Positions 1-10,890 of a stretch of 41,272 nucleotides of DNA are shown here, one piece after another. The DNA lies in contig JAWKRR010000064.1 in NCBI GenBank assembly GCA_041389525.1, positions 1 through 41,272 of the forward strand, read 5' to 3'. The notes below the pieces were generated by a model. The model saw only the letters and a list, made by a program, of their open reading frames with translations, did no database searches and was not told where the DNA came from. Both the position numbers and the translations under genes were made by a program. Positions within the stretch are counted from its first letter, which is position 1; every line of letters starts with the position of its first letter. This stretch comes from JACKFB01 sp041389525. Its GTDB lineage: Bacteria; Myxococcota_A; UBA9042; PHBI01; JACKFB01.

Positions 1-789
1 GTCCTGGTCGCGGGCTGGCCTAAGTCCGCGGACGCGCAGCTCGTGCTCGCAAGCTCGTACGCGCTCATCGGGCGGCACGCGGACGCCCTGAAGGCGGCCG
101 ACGCGGCCCTGGCCTTGGACCCGCGCTCCGCCGGCGCGCTGGTGACGCGCGGGGCGGCCCTGGGCGGGCTGGGCCGCGTGGAGGAGGCGATCGAGGCGAG
201 CCGGCAGGCCGTCGCGCTCGCGCCCGACAGCCGGGCGGCCCTTGGCAACCTCGCCAGCTTTTTGGCAGGCAGCGGCGATCGAAGAGGCGAGGCCGAGGTC
301 CTGGGCCGCCTCGTCGCGCTGGAGCCCGACGATCTCGAGGTGCGGGCCCGGCGCGCGCGCAGCTTGGCGGCCTCCGGCGACGCCGGCGGCGCGCTGGCGG
401 AGGCCGAGAGCATCGTGCGGGTCGACCCCTCGCGCGCGGACGTGCGCCTGCTCATGGCGGCGGCGCTGCTGGACCTGGACCGGCCCGAGGAGGCCATGGA
501 CCACGCCGACGCGGCGGCCCGCTTGGACCCCGAAAACGCAGACGCCGTCGAGGTGTTTCGGGCGGCCTTCTACATCGCGGTGGCCTCGAAGCTGTCCTGC
601 GCGCACGGCCCCCGGCCCTGGGCGGACGCGGATGTGGAGGCTGAGCTCGACCGCTTCCGGCGCCAGGGCCTGGACACCGCGTCGGCCTTCTTGGCCATCG
701 ACGCCGCCTTTGGCTCGCGCCCCGAGGTGCGGGCGCGCATCGCCCGCGCGGCCACCCGCTGCCGCAACGCGGGCGGCGAGGGCCCCTGA
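1..789 (+). CDS. TPR-repeat protein, C-terminal part (5' end outside window)
   Basis: Reading frame 1 is open from the first base, so the gene begins to the left; a GTG at 43 is only an internal candidate start. The visible 262 residues contain four to five tetratricopeptide repeats of about 34 residues, with the usual pattern of a small residue, then Ala-Leu, then a Pro-Asp or Pro-Glu turn (for example ALALDPRSAGAL, AVALAPDSRAAL, LVALEPDDLEVR, IVRVDPSRADVR, AARLDPENADAV). TPR arrays are helical scaffolds for protein-protein contact. The last 85 residues leave the repeat pattern and hold two Cys; they may form a capping domain. No catalytic motif is visible, so the partner and process are unknown. 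It is followed by 184 bases before the next gene on the same strand. Confidence 0.85.
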   Translation, partial: VLVAGWPKSADAQLVLASSYALIGRHADALKAADAALALDPRSAGALVTRGAALGGLGRVEEAIEASRQAVALAPDSRAALGNLASFLAGSGDRRGEAEVLGRLVALEPDDLEVRARRARSLAASGDAGGALAEAESIVRVDPSRADVRLLMAAALLDLDRPEEAMDHADAAARLDPENADAVEVFRAAFYIAVASKLSCAHGPRPWADADVEAELDRFRRQGLDTASAFLAIDAAFGSRPEVRARIARAATRCRNAGGEGP

Positions 790-881
790 GCTCCCGGGCG
801 GTCGCGCAGGCGTCGGGGGCCACCGGCGCCGGCGGGTCACGGCGGCCGAGGGGCGAAAGCTGCGCGCCGCACGGAAGCCGT

Positions 882-887
882 TACAAT
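882..887 (+). promoter_or_regulatory. possible -10 element (TACAAT) upstream of the YD-repeat lipoprotein gene
   Basis: In an intergenic stretch that is otherwise almost all G and C, TACAAT at 882-887 matches a sigma-70 type -10 box in five of six positions. It lies 86 bases before the ATG at 974. No good -35 hexamer is found 16-18 bases upstream, so this is a weak suggestion. The rest of 790-973 shows nothing else I can name. Confidence 0.25.
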
Positions 888-973
888 CAAGCCGCCCCGC
901 ATACCGACCGTTGCTCCGTGGAACGCCAGCCCGAGATCGGCTCTAGAGCGCGGACCGTCCCAGAGAGTGAACC

Positions 974-3900
974 ATGATCCGTCGTACCCTTGGCTTCAGT
1001 GTCGCCGTGCTCCTCGTGAACGCGTGGGCCGGGTGCGGTGGGGAGCCGGCGCCGGAGCCACCCGCGCGGCCTGAGCGTCCGGCCCCGACGGCCGAGACGA
1101 CGCCCGCGGCGGGCACGGCGCCCAAGACGAGCGTGGGCGGCGAGGGCTTCGACTCGGAGCCGGGCGAGGCGGTCAGCTTCTACAGCAGCGTGGTGTTCGC
1201 CCACGGGCGCCCGCGGGGCTCCGGGGTGCTGACGCCGGTGCAGGCCATGCGGCGCCGGCACGCCCAGACCGAGCGCAGCAGCGAGACGGTCTCGGCCATC
1301 ATGCTGCAGGACTCGCGCGGGCGGACGCTGTCGCGCTGGAAGCTCGAGAAGCTCGGCGAGGATTGGTACCAGGTCACGCATCTGGACGAGACCGGGACGG
1401 TCCTGCAGGTCGACAGCGTGACCGAGGGCGGGCGCACCATCGAGCGGCGCCACGCCAACGGAGACCGGATCTCGGACCGCTGCAAGACCTATCGGCGCGA
1501 CCTCAACGACCGCGGGCAGGTGGTCATCGAGCGCTGCCTGGGTGACGGCGGCAGCCCGCGTGAGGACGGGCGCGGGATCCACGAGTGGCGCTTCGAGGTG
1601 AACGCGGCGGGCCACGTCATCAGCGAGCGGGCGTTTGACGTGTTTGGGCGCGCGGTGCCGATCGCGGAGGGGCGCGAGGGCACGGACCCGAACCGGATGG
1701 TGTTCTCGAAGCGCTATGAGCTGAACCCGGCCGGGCAGGTCGTCGAGGAGTCGGTCTACGACGCCGAGGGGCGGCCGACGGAGGACGCGGAGGGGATTCA
1801 TCGACGGGCGCACTCGTATAATACCGAGGGTTTGGCGACGCATTTGGTGCAGTACGAGGTGAGCGGGCACCGGGCGGGCGGCCCGACGGGCGTGGCCGAG
1901 CGGCGCTGGCTTTACGACGAGAGCGGCAAGCTGACCGAGATGGGGCTGCTGAACGCGCAGGGGCAGGCGGCGGTGGCGCCCGAGGGGTACAGCCGCGTGT
2001 TCTACGAGGTCGACAACGCCGGGCGGCCCGTACTGGAGACCTTCGCCGACGAGACCGGGCGGCCCATCAGCGAGGCGGCCACGGGGGCGGCGCGGCTGGC
2101 GCATCGGTATGTGGACGGGCGGCGGGTGGAGAGCCAGTGGCAGGACACCGAGGGGAAGCCGAAGCTGCTGGCGGGGAAGGGGTACGCGATGCTGCGCTTC
2201 GTGTACGACGAGGCGGGGCGGATTACCGAGGAGCGGCGTTTCGGGGTGGACGGCGCGCCGGTCACGCGTGAGGCGGCCGGGTACGCGATTCGCAAGGTCG
2301 AGTACGGCGGGGACGGGCGCGTGCTGTCGGAGCGGTACATGGACGGCGACGAGCACCTGGTCGAGGGGCCCGAGGGGTGGGCCGTGCGGCAGGTGACGCG
2401 GGGGGCGGCGGCGGACGGCAGCTCGCGGACGGTCATCACGAAGACCACGTTGGGGACTGACGAAAAGCCGGTACACGCGGCCGGGGTTCCGTGGGCGAAA
2501 GAGGTGATCGAGCAGAACGACGTGGGTCACGAGCTGTCGCGGGCGTACTTCGACGCGCTGGACGCGCCGACGGTGGACGCCGAGGGGCGCTTTCACCGGC
2601 AGGAGCGGACGTGGAGTGCTGAGGGCGACCCGGAGCGGGTGGCGTGGTTCGACGTGGAGGGGAAGCCGGGGACGAACGTGAAGGTGGGCGCCGCGGTGAT
2701 GGTGCTCGAGGTGGAGGGGCACGGCCGGGAGGTGAGGCGGCGCCTGCTCGGGCCGGATGGTGAGGCCACGCTGGGCACCGAGGGCTGGGGGGTTCGTGAG
2801 CAGGACCTCGATGAGCTGGGGCGCGTGGTGGAGACGCGCTACTTCGTGACCGGCGAGGAGGCCGTCGGGCGGGCGAGCGACAACGCGGCGCGCGTGCGGC
2901 AGTTCTACGGGGCGGGCAGCAATCTGCGGAGTCAGGCGACCTTTGATGCGACCGGGGAGGCGCTCTATGTGTCGCCGGGCGGGTATGCGCGGGTGGCGTA
3001 TGAGTACGACGACGCGGACCGGCTGATCGCGACGGAGTGGCTGGACGCGTCGAACAAGCCCGTGAACCGGGACGACGTGTTTTACGCGCGGGTGGAGCGG
3101 CGGCTGGACAAGCTGGGGCGCGTGGTCGAGGAGCGCTACGAGGACGCGACGCGCTCGCCGGTGATCGTGGCGGGCAAAGGCTACGCGGGCGTGGCGGAGA
3201 CTTACGACGACCAGGGGCGGCGGACGCGCGAGGTGTTCTTGGGCACCGACGGGCAGCCGACGATGACGCCGCTGGGGTATGCGCAGCGGCAGATCGAGTT
3301 CGAGGGTGACCGCTGGGCGGTGGCGGGCGAGTCGTTCATGGACGCGCGCGGGCGGCCGGCCTTTCACAACGACGGGTACGCGGGGGTGGCGCGGACGACG
3401 GACTGGCGCGGGCGGGTCACCAACGTGAAGTACATGGACGCGCTGGGGAATCCGGTGGTGGACCGGCACGGGGCGGCCGAGCGGCGGACGATCTACGACG
3501 GGGACCTGCTGATGGAGGAGCGGTCGTACGACGCGGTGGGCGAGCTGGCGCGGGCGATGGACGGGACCAGCGGCAACAAGCGGCGCTACGACGGGTATGG
3601 GCGGCTGATGGAGCAGACCTCGTACGACGCCGGGAACCAGCCGGTGGTTGATGGAAAGACGGGGTGCACGACGCAGCGCTGGGAGTACGCGGCGGACGGG
3701 GAGATCGCGCGGTGGTGGTGCCTGGACGTGACCGGGCACCCGATGCTGGGGCGCGAGGGGTACGCGGAGAAGGTCGAGCGGCGGGACCTGCACGGGTGGG
3801 CGACGGAGACGGCGTATCGCGGGCTGACGGGCGAGCCGGTGGCGGGGCCGGACGGCTGGGCGCGCGAGGTGGTGAAGTACGACGCGCGCGGGCTGGTGCA

Positions 3901-4966
3901 GTCGCGGTCGTGGTCGGGCAAGGACGAGCAGCCGATGGCGCGCTTCGGGAAGGCCTACAAAGTGGTCTACGAGTATGACGGGCAGGGGCGGCAGACCAAG
4001 GAGACGTGGCTGGACGCGGCGGACCTGCCGGTGAAGCGCGAGGACGGGTGGGCGTCGCTGGCGGTGACCTACGACTCGGCGGGGCGGGTGATTGAGGAGT
4101 CGCGGTTGGGGCCGGATGGGGCGCCGGTGACGACGCGGCAGCCGCCGACGCTGCGGCGACGGTATGGCGCGCACGGGTTGCTGCTGGAGCAGAAGTGGGT
4201 CGACGCGGGGGGCAGCGCGGCGATGGGGCCCGACGGGTGGGCGTCGGAGCGCAAGAAGTACGACGCGCGGGGGCGGGTGACCGCGGTGGAGTGGTTCGAC
4301 GCGTCGGATAGGCCGGCGCGGACTGGGGGATCGGTGGTGGGCGAGCGCTACATCCTCGACCGCTACGGGCGGGTCCGCGAGACGACCACCATCGACGCGA
4401 CGGGGGCGCCGGCGGACCGGCGGGATTCCAGCGGGAAGGCGTGGGCCATCGCGAAGATGGAGTTCGACGAGGCGGGGCACGTGGCCGAGCAGAGCTGGTT
4501 CGACAGCGAGGGGCGACCGGTGGTGGGGCCTGAGGGGCTGCACTTGGTGCGCTTCAAGTGGACCGACCAGGGGCAGGTGGGTTGGCAGCAGCGCTACAGC
4601 GCGCCGAGTCGCCCCGCGCCCGGCGGGTGGGCGCGGCAGTCCTACACCTACGACCAGTACGGGCGGCTGGCGCTCATCGAGTACCAGAACGAGATGGGGC
4701 GTGGCGCGCCGGTGTGGAACGGCGTCGGCCAGGTGCGGCTTGGCTACGGGGCCGGCGGGCGCCTGGAGACCATGCACTACCTGGACATGTCGGGCGCGCC
4801 AATCGACGCAGACATCTGCTATCCCGGCGCGTACTGTGGGCACGCCGCGGTGACCGAGGCGCGCTACATCTACGGCGCGGGGAACAGCCCCGTGCGCATG
4901 GAGTTGCGCGACAAGCGCGACAAGCGCACCGGCTCACTGGACTGCGCCAAGGGCGAGTGTTTCTGA
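974..4966 (+). CDS. lipoprotein built of about 33 tandem YD/RHS-like repeats
   Basis: 1330 residues. The N-terminus has two Arg, a hydrophobic stretch and AWAGC, giving a probable lipidated Cys21 (the Trp at -3 is atypical of a lipobox), then a Pro/Ala/Glu-rich linker to about residue 55. From about residue 150 to the end, the protein is a tandem array of about 33 degenerate units of 31-34 residues. The unit reads roughly Tyr-Asp-x-x-Gly-Arg-hydrophobic-x-Glu-x-x-aromatic-x-Asp-x-x-Gly-x-Pro-hydrophobic, then Gly-Tyr/Trp-Ala. This resembles the YD/RHS repeats of beta-strand shells. I see neither the RHS core signature (Pro-x4-Asp-Pro-x-Gly) nor a toxin-like tip. The last unit has several Cys and the chain ends in ECF. 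Role unknown; a cell-surface structural or binding protein is most likely. Start chosen for the signal peptide. Confidence 0.85.
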   Translation: MIRRTLGFSVAVLLVNAWAGCGGEPAPEPPARPERPAPTAETTPAAGTAPKTSVGGEGFDSEPGEAVSFYSSVVFAHGRPRGSGVLTPVQAMRRRHAQTERSSETVSAIMLQDSRGRTLSRWKLEKLGEDWYQVTHLDETGTVLQVDSVTEGGRTIERRHANGDRISDRCKTYRRDLNDRGQVVIERCLGDGGSPREDGRGIHEWRFEVNAAGHVISERAFDVFGRAVPIAEGREGTDPNRMVFSKRYELNPAGQVVEESVYDAEGRPTEDAEGIHRRAHSYNTEGLATHLVQYEVSGHRAGGPTGVAERRWLYDESGKLTEMGLLNAQGQAAVAPEGYSRVFYEVDNAGRPVLETFADETGRPISEAATGAARLAHRYVDGRRVESQWQDTEGKPKLLAGKGYAMLRFVYDEAGRITEERRFGVDGAPVTREAAGYAIRKVEYGGDGRVLSERYMDGDEHLVEGPEGWAVRQVTRGAAADGSSRTVITKTTLGTDEKPVHAAGVPWAKEVIEQNDVGHELSRAYFDALDAPTVDAEGRFHRQERTWSAEGDPERVAWFDVEGKPGTNVKVGAAVMVLEVEGHGREVRRRLLGPDGEATLGTEGWGVREQDLDELGRVVETRYFVTGEEAVGRASDNAARVRQFYGAGSNLRSQATFDATGEALYVSPGGYARVAYEYDDADRLIATEWLDASNKPVNRDDVFYARVERRLDKLGRVVEERYEDATRSPVIVAGKGYAGVAETYDDQGRRTREVFLGTDGQPTMTPLGYAQRQIEFEGDRWAVAGESFMDARGRPAFHNDGYAGVARTTDWRGRVTNVKYMDALGNPVVDRHGAAERRTIYDGDLLMEERSYDAVGELARAMDGTSGNKRRYDGYGRLMEQTSYDAGNQPVVDGKTGCTTQRWEYAADGEIARWWCLDVTGHPMLGREGYAEKVERRDLHGWATETAYRGLTGEPVAGPDGWAREVVKYDARGLVQSRSWSGKDEQPMARFGKAYKVVYEYDGQGRQTKETWLDAADLPVKREDGWASLAVTYDSAGRVIEESRLGPDGAPVTTRQPPTLRRRYGAHGLLLEQKWVDAGGSAAMGPDGWASERKKYDARGRVTAVEWFDASDRPARTGGSVVGERYILDRYGRVRETTTIDATGAPADRRDSSGKAWAIAKMEFDEAGHVAEQSWFDSEGRPVVGPEGLHLVRFKWTDQGQVGWQQRYSAPSRPAPGGWARQSYTYDQYGRLALIEYQNEMGRGAPVWNGVGQVRLGYGAGGRLETMHYLDMSGAPIDADICYPGAYCGHAAVTEARYIYGAGNSPVRMELRDKRDKRTGSLDCAKGECF
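1430..4880 (+). repeat. tandem coding repeat, about 33 units of about 97 bp
   Basis: The YD/RHS-like array inside the lipoprotein gene. Units are 31-34 codons and diverged; they are recognised at protein level by YD-x2-GR followed 10-14 residues later by D-x2-G-x-P. Clear examples lie near 2205-2290, 3990-4125 and 4460-4540. One unit near 2400-2510 is longer, with an insert rich in Ser and Thr. The array boundaries are approximate. Confidence 0.75.
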
Positions 4967-5121
4967 GAGGGTGTGGCCACAATCGAGCCGGGCGTGTCGC
5001 CGGCGACCTCGCGCGAGCCGACGGCGGGCCAACGGCGCCGGCCCCAGCGCGAGCGGACCACACGCGCAGGTCCCCGAAACGACGTGGGCGAGCTAGCCCG
5101 AACTGAGTCGGACATCACGCG

Positions 5122-6080
5122 ATGACGCTGCTCTGGATTGGTTTTCTGCTCGGGGTGGTGGCGCTGCTGGCGCTGGACCTGGGCGTCTTCAACCGCACGC
5201 CGCACGTCATCTCGACCCGCGAGGCCCTGGGCTGGACGGGGTTCTGGATCGCGCTCTCGCTGGCCTTCAACGGGCTGGTCTACCTGATCTACGAGCACGG
5301 GTGGTTTGGGGTCGTCGACGTGGCGGGCGGCGGCAAGCGCGCGGCGCTCGAGTTCTTCACCGCGTACCTCGTCGAGAAGTCGCTGAGCCTCGACAACATC
5401 TTCGTCATCGCCTTGGTGTTTCGCTATTTCCGCGTGCCCTCGGCGCAGCAGCACCGCGTGCTCTTCTGGGGGATCCTGGGCGCCTTGGTGCTGCGCGGGC
5501 TGATGATCGGCTTCGGGCTGGCGCTCATCCACCGGTTCGACTGGGTCCCTTACGTCTTCGGCGGATTTCTGCTGCTGACGGCGGTCCGGATGGCCATCGC
5601 GGACAGCGAGGAAGTCGACCCGGAGAAGAACCTGCTGATGCGGCTGGTGCGCCGCTTCGTGCCGGTGACTCAGGGCTTTCGCGAGGGTCATTTCGTCGTG
5701 CGCGAGGCGGGCCGCTGGATGGTGACGCCGCTCTTCTTGGCGCTGGTCGTGGTCGAGAGCACCGACCTGGTCTTCGCCGTGGACTCGATCCCCGCGGTCT
5801 TCGGCGTGACCTCGGACGGGTTCATCGTCTTCACGTCGAACGTGTGCGCGATCTTGGGCCTCCGCGCCCTCTACTTCGCGCTGGCGGCCATCCTCCACCG
5901 CTTCCAGTACATCCAGCACAGCCTCGTCGGCGTGCTGGCCTTCGTGGGCGTGAAGATGCTCATCGCGGGCCAGGTGCACATCTCGGCCGTGGTCTCGCTG
6001 GCCATCATCGGCGGGCTCATCATCGTGGGGATCATGGCGTCCCTGTGGATGGACCGCGGCGACGACGCGCCGAAGCGGGA

Positions 6081-6084
<4 letters not shown>
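5122..6084 (+). CDS. terC: TerC/Alx family integral membrane protein
   Basis: 320 residues, typical of the TerC family (inner-membrane proteins linked to tellurite resistance; the relatives Alx and YceF-type exporters move Mn2+ out of the cell). Eight or nine hydrophobic segments are visible. Family signatures are the EKSLSLDN motif (residues 85-92) and ESTDLVFAVDSIPA (212-225); the acidic residues Asp91, Glu212, Asp215 and Asp221 lie within the membrane and are thought to bind the metal. The ATG at 5122 opens directly on the first membrane segment. The 155 bases upstream (4967-5121) show no yybP-ykoY-like manganese riboswitch that I can recognise and no obvious promoter. The stop TAG overlaps the convergent capD-like stop. 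The family assignment is firm; the transported ion is inference. Confidence 0.95.
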
Positions 6085-8045
<1,961 letters not shown>

Positions 8046-8110
8046 CGGGGCTTGGTTGTCTCTCGGGGCAAAATCGATCGTAGGCACCTTATCTCACGGT
8101 GCGCAGACCC

Positions 8111-8148
8111 CGAAAAACAAAGCGACCGCCTGAGGTTTTTGGCGGTCG
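8111..8148 (-). terminator. rho-independent terminator after the Cys-rich lipoprotein gene
   Basis: Read on the minus strand, an 8-bp perfect stem (CGACCGCC / GGCGGTCG, arms at 8141-8148 and 8123-8130) with a 10-base loop is followed by CTTTGTTTTT. It lies about 48 bases past the stop at 8196 and about 65 bases before the capD-like start, so it separates the two minus-strand genes. Confidence 0.85.
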
Positions 8149-8195
8149 GGGCCGCTGCAGCCCGCCGGGCGGGGGCTTGCGTGGGCGGGGCGTCG

Positions 8196-10707
8196 TCAGG
8201 GCACCCAGCGGACGGTCAGGCCGTGGAGCTTCGGGATCGCGTCGGCGTCGCTCGTCGATAGGCTCGCCCGCAGTCGCAGGCGCTGGCCCCACGCCGCGAT
8301 GACGTCGCCGCTCTCGGGAACGACGGTCCACGGCCCCGCCTCGTCCACGCGCCAATACACCGTCAGCTTCGTGCCCTCCGGCAGGTCGGCGGTCCAGCGC
8401 ACGTCCAGCCACGCGACGGGCTTGCCCGCGTCGATGGGGTCCGACTCCCAGTTCGTCGTGTTGGCGCCGACGCAGCTCGGGGAGAAGCCCGTGAGACCGC
8501 CGTTGTAGCTGTACGGGGACTGCAACCCGCCACCGCCGAAGTTCTGCATGTCGCCGCTGGGCGCGATCCGCGTGACGTTCGATGAGCCGAGGTTGATCGC
8601 GTAGATGTTGCCCAGGGCGTCGACGGAGACCCCGCGCACGCCGGAAGCGCCGGCTGGCAGCGGCAGGGTGCGCGTGATGCCCTGCCCCGGCACGACGACG
8701 TAGACCGTGTCGGAGCCGGCAGCGACGACCTCGCCGCCGGGGGCCACCACGATGCCGGTGGTGCCGGTCCCGACGTCCCACGACTCGATGAGGGAGCCGT
8801 CCTCGCCGTCGATGGCCGCGAGGCTTTGCCCGCCGACCCAGATGGTGCCCAACCCATCGGTGGCGATGCCGTAGGTGCTGCGCGTGATGCTCCACACCTC
8901 GCTGAGGTCGCCGGGACCACCGACGCGCACTTTGCGGACGCCACCACCCGCAGCGTACAGACCCGTGGAGTCGGCGACGAGCCCGTAGACCGGCCCCGAC
9001 AGCGCGGTCTCCGAACCGGCGACGATGTTGCCGGTGTCGGGCTCGATTTCCCAGACGCGGCCGGGCGAATAGCACGAGGTGAACAGCCGCCCATCCGGCG
9101 TGAGGGCCACACCGCGATTCAGGGTGCAGTCGGGCAGCTTGGTCAGCCAGTTGAGGAGGCCTTGGCGGGTCGAGCGCGCCAACGCCCCACCCCACCGGCA
9201 CGCTGTGAAGATGTCCGTGGCCGCGGTCATCACGACCCGGCTGGGGTCCTTGCAGACGTGAAACGCCGGGGTCGCGACGGTGAGCGTGTCGAGGTTGTAG
9301 ACGACCAGCGAGTCGGCGGGCGTGGAAGGGACCACCATGAAGGGGACGTAGTCGCAGGAACCCACGAAGCTCGCGGTGAGGTCGTCCGCGGCGATGGCCT
9401 GCTCGTTGAGCTTCGCGCGGCACAGGATCGCCGGCGCGGGAATGCCCTGTGCGAGGGCGCAGGCGGCCGCGTCCACCGCGATGAATGACTCGCCGCCGTC
9501 CACCGCGCAGCACGGCCCCGGCTCGCACCAAGCCGCCGCGACCGCGGTGCCCTTGCTCTTGTGGCACTCGCCGACCGGCGACTCCTCGAAGCTCAGCGGA
9601 GTCGCGGACGGCAGCAACCGGCGCAGCGCAGAAGTCCGCGGCGATGGCGGTGCCCCTGACGCCCGCGCACTTGCCGACGCCGACATCTGTGACCTCTCCG
9701 TTCGGAAGCTCGCAACAGACCGGCTGCTGGCACACGTGCCACGGGATGATCTCGCCGCCGACCGACTCGCACTCGCTGCGCCCGGTGACCACCAGCTCGC
9801 TCGACGCGAACTCGCAGCAGACCCCCTCGTCGCAGCTCCCCTCGGTCTGCGTCTTGAAGTCGTAGTCGCCGCATTTTGGCCAGCAGGCGCTGTTCCAGCA
9901 CATCAACCCCGCGTCGTCGCAGGCCTGGATCACGGTGGTCTTGGCGCCATCCACGCAGACCAGGTTCTCGTTGTTGCAGCGCAGGTTGGCGGGCTCGCAG
10001 TCGATGCACTTGCCGCCCGCGCAGTGCTGGCCCTTGGACGCGCAGCCGTCGAGGATCTCCCAGGAGCCGAAGGCGCCGCAGCGCACGGCGCGTCCAAACG
10101 AGCAGGAGATCTCCCCCGGCGTGAGGCAATCGCGGCAGGCCCCGTCGGCACAATGCTGCGTTGCAGCACACGCGCTGAATGGTTCGAACTCGGTACCCGC
10201 GGCGTTGCACTTCGACACCGTATCGCCGACGCACATGGGCTGTCCGGGGAGGCAGTCCTCGCAGCCGTCGGCCGAGCAGCCGCCCGCGCGGCAGATGAAG
10301 GCGCTCCAGCCTTTGCCGTCGGCGTTGCAGGTGTGCTCGGTGTCGCCGTCGCAGCGAATCTCGCCGGGTTTGCAGACGCGGGCCAAGCACTCGCCGAGGT
10401 GGCAGCGCTGCCACACGCCGCAGTCGAAGTCGTCGGCGCAGGCCCGGCAGCGCCCCGGGGCGACGCAGTGAGACGCGGCCTTGGTGGGGCAGTCTTCGTC
10501 AGAGCTGCAGATCTCGGGCGGGCCTTCGGCGTCCGGCGTCGGGGCCACGTCCTGAACGACGACTCCGCCGCCGCCGTCGCCGTCGGCGCTGGGGGCGTCC
10601 GAGTCGCCGTCGCTGCTCGAGCAACTCAGCGCGAGCGCGGCCGAGAGCGCGAGCGCGAGCGCGAGCAGAGCGATGACGCGGGCGGTACGGGCCGACGGTT
10701 CGAACAT
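8196..10707 (-). CDS. Cys-rich lipoprotein with C-terminal beta-propeller, broken by a frameshift near 9615
   Basis: The N-terminal half (ATG 10707 to about 9620) has a signal peptide ending LALSC (lipidated Cys29), an Asp/Gly-rich linker, then more than thirty Cys in short modules of the 'C-x2-G...C-x-C' type seen in myxobacterial surface proteins. These end in CC-containing repeats (VCCEF, VCCELPNG). The C-terminal half (about 9620 to 8196) continues in another frame with GECHKSKG and GPCCAV, the same repeat type, then a Vgb/NHL-like propeller (GLVADS, GIATDGLGTIWVGG, GVSVDALGNIYAIN). The two halves are clearly one protein. Adding one base before TGCTGC and one after it would restore a VCC motif, so two single-base losses within about 8 bases are the simplest reading. 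It could be a sequence error or a real pseudogene. A longer start at 10788 is unlikely. Function unknown; surface binding is likely. Confidence 0.8.
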
Positions 10708-10890
10708 GGGAGCGACGGTAGCACGGTTGGCCGATCCGCAATCAAATGGCGATCGAATCGGCCACCAGCACCAGGGAGGCGACTTCACTTGTAAGGAAGT
10801 TTAAGGCGCCCTGCCTCGGCCTTTGGGCCAGGGTCGGGGGATATTTCACACGCTCCTGCGGCCCTCTGCGCCGGCATCTTTGGGGGATTC

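Noticed and set aside
887..4843. A 1318-codon open frame on the minus strand opposite the YD-repeat gene
   Set aside because: It is rich in His, Arg and Pro with no domain, and mirrors the repeats of the real gene; a GC-rich antisense shadow.
4967..5121. Possible manganese (yybP-ykoY) riboswitch upstream of terC
   Set aside because: TerC/Alx genes often have one, but none of its conserved loop sequences is visible in these 155 bases.
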